Of a DNA stretch of 64,000 nucleotides, positions 62,004-64,000 are shown in pieces. This DNA is from Palsa-744 sp963734815. GTDB lineage: Bacteria; Actinomycetota; Thermoleophilia; Solirubrobacterales; Solirubrobacteraceae. The position numbers and the translations under genes were made by a program. The notes under the pieces were generated by a model. It searched no databases. It was given only the letters and a program-made list of their open reading frames with translations, and was not told where the DNA came from. Each line of letters opens with the position of its first letter. Positions within the stretch are counted from its first letter, which is position 1. The DNA lies in NCBI GenBank assembly GCA_963734815.1, contig CAVTIH010000001.1, positions 496,001 through 560,000 on the forward strand. Direction: 5' to 3'.

Positions 62004-63113
62004 TCACCGGCTGGGCCTCGACAGCGTCAACGCGAATAGGTCCTCTGGATCGGTCAGCCACCGCACGAGCTGCAAACCGGCCGCGTCGAGATCTCCCTCC
62101 AGGCGCGGGCGGGTGAACTTGGCGCTGATCTCGGTGCGCATCTCCTCGCCGGCGTCGAAGTGCACGTCGAGCTCGAGCGCGGAGACGGTGACGGTGTGGT
62201 CGCGCCGCGCGCGCAGGCGCATCTCGACCCACTCGTGGCGGTCGTCGAAGAGTGCTACGTGGTCGAAGTCGCCGGGGTCGAAGTCGGCGTCGAGCTCGCG
62301 GTTGAGGACGTGCAGGACGTTGCGGTTGAACTCGGCGGTGACCCCCTGTTGGTCGTCGTAGGCCGCCTCCAGCACGCCGGCGTCCTTGACCAGGTCGGTG
62401 CCCATCAGCAGGTGGTCGCGCGGCCCGAGCAGCCCGGCGATCTGGCGCAGGAAGCGGCGGCGGCTGCCGGGGGGGAAGTTGCCGATGGTGCCGCCAAGGA
62501 ACACCACGAGGCGGGGGCCGTCGGCGGGGGGCACGCGGTCGAGGTGACGCTCGAAGTCGCCGATCACCCCGTGCACGCGCAGGCCGGGGTACTCCAACGT
62601 GAGCTCATCCGCGCAGTCGCGCACCATGCTCTCGGTGACGTCCACCGGCACGTAGCGTGCGAGCGTGCCGGCGCGGTGCAGGGCGTCAAGCAGTACGCGC
62701 GTCTTGGCGGCGGTGCCGGAGCCCAGCTCGACCAGCTCGACGGCGCCGGTGAGGCTGGCGATCTCCACGGCGGTGGCGTCGAGGATCCCGCGCTCGGTGC
62801 GGGTCGGGTAGTACTCGGGCAGCTCGCAGATCTGGTCGAACAGCTCGGCGCCGCGGGCGTCGTAGAAGTGCTTGGGGGGCAGTTCCTTGAAGGGTCGCGT
62901 CAGCCCATCCAGTACGTCCTCGGCAAGCGTGCGCTGCTCGGGCCCGCCGAGGTGGGAGTCGATTTGGATGGCGTCGTCGGCGGTGGAGGCCCCGTTTGCC
63001 GGGCCCCCGTTGGCTGGGCCCCCGTTGGCTGGACCTCCGTTTGCAGGGTCTCCATTCGCGGCGCCCCCGTTGGCGCCCGTGGGGTTGGTGGATTTCCGCG
63101 CGGGACCCGTCAC
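62004..63113 (-). CDS. egtD: L-histidine N-alpha-methyltransferase EgtD
   Basis: 369 residues from the GTG at 63113, which overlaps the egtB stop (GTGA). EgtD/Methyltransf_33 features: FYDARGAELFDQICELPEYYPTRTERGIL, the SAM loop LVELGSGTAAKTRVLLDAL, VPVDVTESMV, VVFLGGTIGNFPPGSRRRFL, LLMGTDLVKD and the substrate-binding YDDQQGVTAEFNRNVLHVLNREL. It trimethylates histidine to hercynine, the first step of ergothioneine synthesis. The N-terminal 45 residues are a repeat tail (GGPAN four times) not found in typical EgtD, so probably disordered. It overlaps egtB, the next enzyme of the pathway. Very confident. Confidence 0.97.
   Translation of the reverse strand: MTGPARKSTNPTGANGGAANGDPANGGPANGGPANGGPANGASTADDAIQIDSHLGGPEQRTLAEDVLDGLTRPFKELPPKHFYDARGAELFDQICELPEYYPTRTERGILDATAVEIASLTGAVELVELGSGTAAKTRVLLDALHRAGTLARYVPVDVTESMVRDCADELTLEYPGLRVHGVIGDFERHLDRVPPADGPRLVVFLGGTIGNFPPGSRRRFLRQIAGLLGPRDHLLMGTDLVKDAGVLEAAYDDQQGVTAEFNRNVLHVLNRELDADFDPGDFDHVALFDDRHEWVEMRLRARRDHTVTVSALELDVHFDAGEEMRTEISAKFTRPRLEGDLDAAGLQLVRWLTDPEDLFALTLSRPSR
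62999..63071. repeat. 15-base tandem repeats in the 5' end of egtD
   Basis: About four to five imperfect copies of a 15-base unit (for example TTGGCTGGGCCCCCG) encode GGPAN repeats in the N-terminal tail of EgtD, which is otherwise absent from the family. In frame, probably disordered. Confidence 0.85.
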
Positions 63114-64000
63114 GTCACGTCCCTCGCCAGCCGCACGCCCGCGAAGATCTGGCGTCGCAGCGGATAGTCCCAATTGCGGAAGGTGGCGCTGGCCACGCGG
63201 GGGTGAGTGGCCCACGAGCCGCCGCGCAGGACGAGGTAGTCCTCGCCGAAGAACACCTCGGAGTACTCGCGGTAGGGGTGCGCGACGAAACCGGGGTAGC
63301 CACCGAAGTGGCTGGCGGTCCACTCCCACACCAGGCCGACGCCCTCCAGCCCCGGCTGCTTCGAGGTGGACGCCTGCTTCGAGGTGGAGGACACCTGCTT
63401 CGAGGTGGAGGACACCTGCTTCGAGGTGGAGGACACCTGCTCCGAGGTCGCCGCCCGCTCCCACTCCGCCTCGGTGGGGAGCCGCGCACCGTGCGCGCGG
63501 GCGAAGGCGTCGGCCTCGAACCAGCTGACGTGGCAGACGGGCGCCTGCGCATGGCCGTCGGCCACGGAGGGATGGTGAGTGATGTCGTACTCCTCCTTCC
63601 ACGACCAGCCCTCGTCCGACCACCACTCGCGTCGCTCGTAGCCGCCACCCTCGCTGAAGTGCAGCCAGCTGGCGTTGGTGACGGGGCGCCTCGCGATGGC
63701 GAAGGCGCCGGTGTGCGCGAGGTGGCGGGGGCGCTCGTTGTCGTAGGCGAAGCCCTCGGTGCCGGCGGCGGAAGGGGCACCCATCAAAAAGGCTCCAGCA
63801 GGGAACGAAAGCCAGCCCTCCTCGCCGGCGAGCGGCGCCAGCGAAGGCTCGCCCGCCGGCAGCAGCCCGGCGAGCGCGAGCGTCTGGCGCATCGTCTCGG
63901 AGTGCTGCAGCTCGTGGCGCACCACCAGCTCGGTGAGGACGCCGTCGCCCGCGCCGATCTCCGCCAGCGCACCGACGACGCGCTCGCGCACCGCCTCCAG
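63110..64000 (-). CDS. egtB: Ergothioneine sulfoxide synthase EgtB, N-terminus outside window
   Basis: The frame is open at the right edge, so the first part (start of the DinB-like domain) is missing; 297 codons including the stop are visible. The iron-binding motif appears as VVRHELQHSETMRQTLAL; the FGE-sulfatase-type domain has GEEGWLSFPAGAFLMGAP, ITHHPSVADGHAQAPVCHVSWFEADAFARAHGARLPTEAEWE, LVWEWTASHFGGYPGF and LVLRGGSWATHPRVAS with RNWDYPLRRQIFAGVRLARD at the end. EgtB joins hercynine to gamma-glutamylcysteine (or cysteine) with iron and oxygen. Between EWERAAT and GLVWEWT the protein carries an insert of 7-residue repeats (SKQVSST). Its stop overlaps egtD. Confidence 0.96.
   Translation of the reverse strand: MEAVRERVVGALAEIGAGDGVLTELVVRHELQHSETMRQTLALAGLLPAGEPSLAPLAGEEGWLSFPAGAFLMGAPSAAGTEGFAYDNERPRHLAHTGAFAIARRPVTNASWLHFSEGGGYERREWWSDEGWSWKEEYDITHHPSVADGHAQAPVCHVSWFEADAFARAHGARLPTEAEWERAATSEQVSSTSKQVSSTSKQVSSTSKQASTSKQPGLEGVGLVWEWTASHFGGYPGFVAHPYREYSEVFFGEDYLVLRGGSWATHPRVASATFRNWDYPLRRQIFAGVRLARDVT
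63353..63447. repeat. 21-base tandem repeats inside egtB
   Basis: The unit CTTCGAGGTGGAGGACACCTG occurs three times in a row with partial copies at each end, giving SKQVSST-type repeats in the EgtB loop just before GLVWEWT. The repeats keep frame. Slipped-strand expansion is the likely origin. Confidence 0.9.

Noticed and set aside
63353..63447. CRISPR-like repeats in the egtB region
   Set aside because: Units are contiguous without spacers and keep the EgtB reading frame; they are coding tandem repeats.
62004..63626. EgtD extended to 540 residues
   Set aside because: The extra N-terminal part is another frame of egtB; EgtD begins at the GTG overlapping the egtB stop.

Overview
The window looks like chromosome from a high-GC Gram-positive actinobacterium, most likely class Thermoleophilia (Solirubrobacterales-like). 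The pointers are about 70% GC throughout, ergothioneine genes at the right end, secreted proteins with IPT/TIG, fibronectin-III-like and cupredoxin-like modules of a style common in that class, COG4315-type secreted repeats, and very dense gene packing with ATGA/GTGA start-stop overlaps. This placement is inference; no rRNA or marker gene is present. No tRNA, rRNA, CRISPR array, intact insertion sequence or prophage was seen.

Layout. 1-3.3 kb: secreted IPT/TIG protein (cut by the window edge), a secreted protein of unknown function and a GT4 glycosyltransferase, all leftward. 3.5-16.0 kb: one rightward, translationally coupled operon of a tyrosine-autokinase/chain-length protein, an O-antigen-polymerase-like membrane protein, an MsbA-type ABC exporter, five tandem PAPS-type sulfotransferases (the first frameshifted) and two GT4 glycosyltransferases. 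It reads as a locus for a sulfated surface or exopolysaccharide. 16-23.4 kb: small and secreted proteins (SnoaL-like, two tandem cupredoxin-like paralogues, an anti-sigma-like membrane protein, COG4315 proteins, a GFA-type protein, a lipoprotein) and a scar where two divergent genes have lost their 5' ends. 23.4-30 kb: a second glycan cluster with GT4, sulfotransferase overlapping a PIG-L deacetylase, a secreted glycoside-hydrolase-like protein and an FkbM methyltransferase. 30-32 kb: dienelactone hydrolase and a VapBC-like toxin-antitoxin pair preceded by a remnant of another vapC. 32-45.8 kb: a double GT4 protein, a seven-repeat FG-GAP propeller, a fibronectin-type secreted protein, a receiver-less winged-helix regulator, three zinc-ribbon proteins (one with a phosphoesterase domain), a DUF2334-like deacetylase, a PHP-GT4 fusion and a GT1 glycosyltransferase. 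45.8-51 kb: TetR regulator and a MacB/FtsX-type exporter with a secreted protein, in one operon with the GT1. 51-64 kb: UppP, MscS channel, RibD-C reductase, cold-shock protein, GT-C membrane glycosyltransferase, cupin, rhodanese, acyl-CoA dehydrogenase, metallopeptidase, thiolase, a nucleotidyltransferase toxin-like pair, an SDR, and egtD/egtB (cut by the edge).

How the genes may work together. The strongest theme is cell-surface glycan assembly and modification: eight glycosyltransferase genes including the GT-C protein, six sulfotransferases, a PIG-L N-deacetylase, FkbM methyltransferase, ABC exporter, polymerase and BY-kinase, with UppP to recycle undecaprenyl phosphate. A 19-base motif (16/19 identical) lies in two divergent promoter regions, 3361-3379 and 24646-24664, each between a leftward GT4 and a rightward sulfotransferase-containing operon, suggesting co-regulation of the two glycan clusters. 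A recurrent oddity is short in-frame tandem repeats in loops or termini of otherwise ordinary enzymes (a sulfotransferase, EgtB, EgtD, an SDR, MscS and the PHP-GT4 protein).
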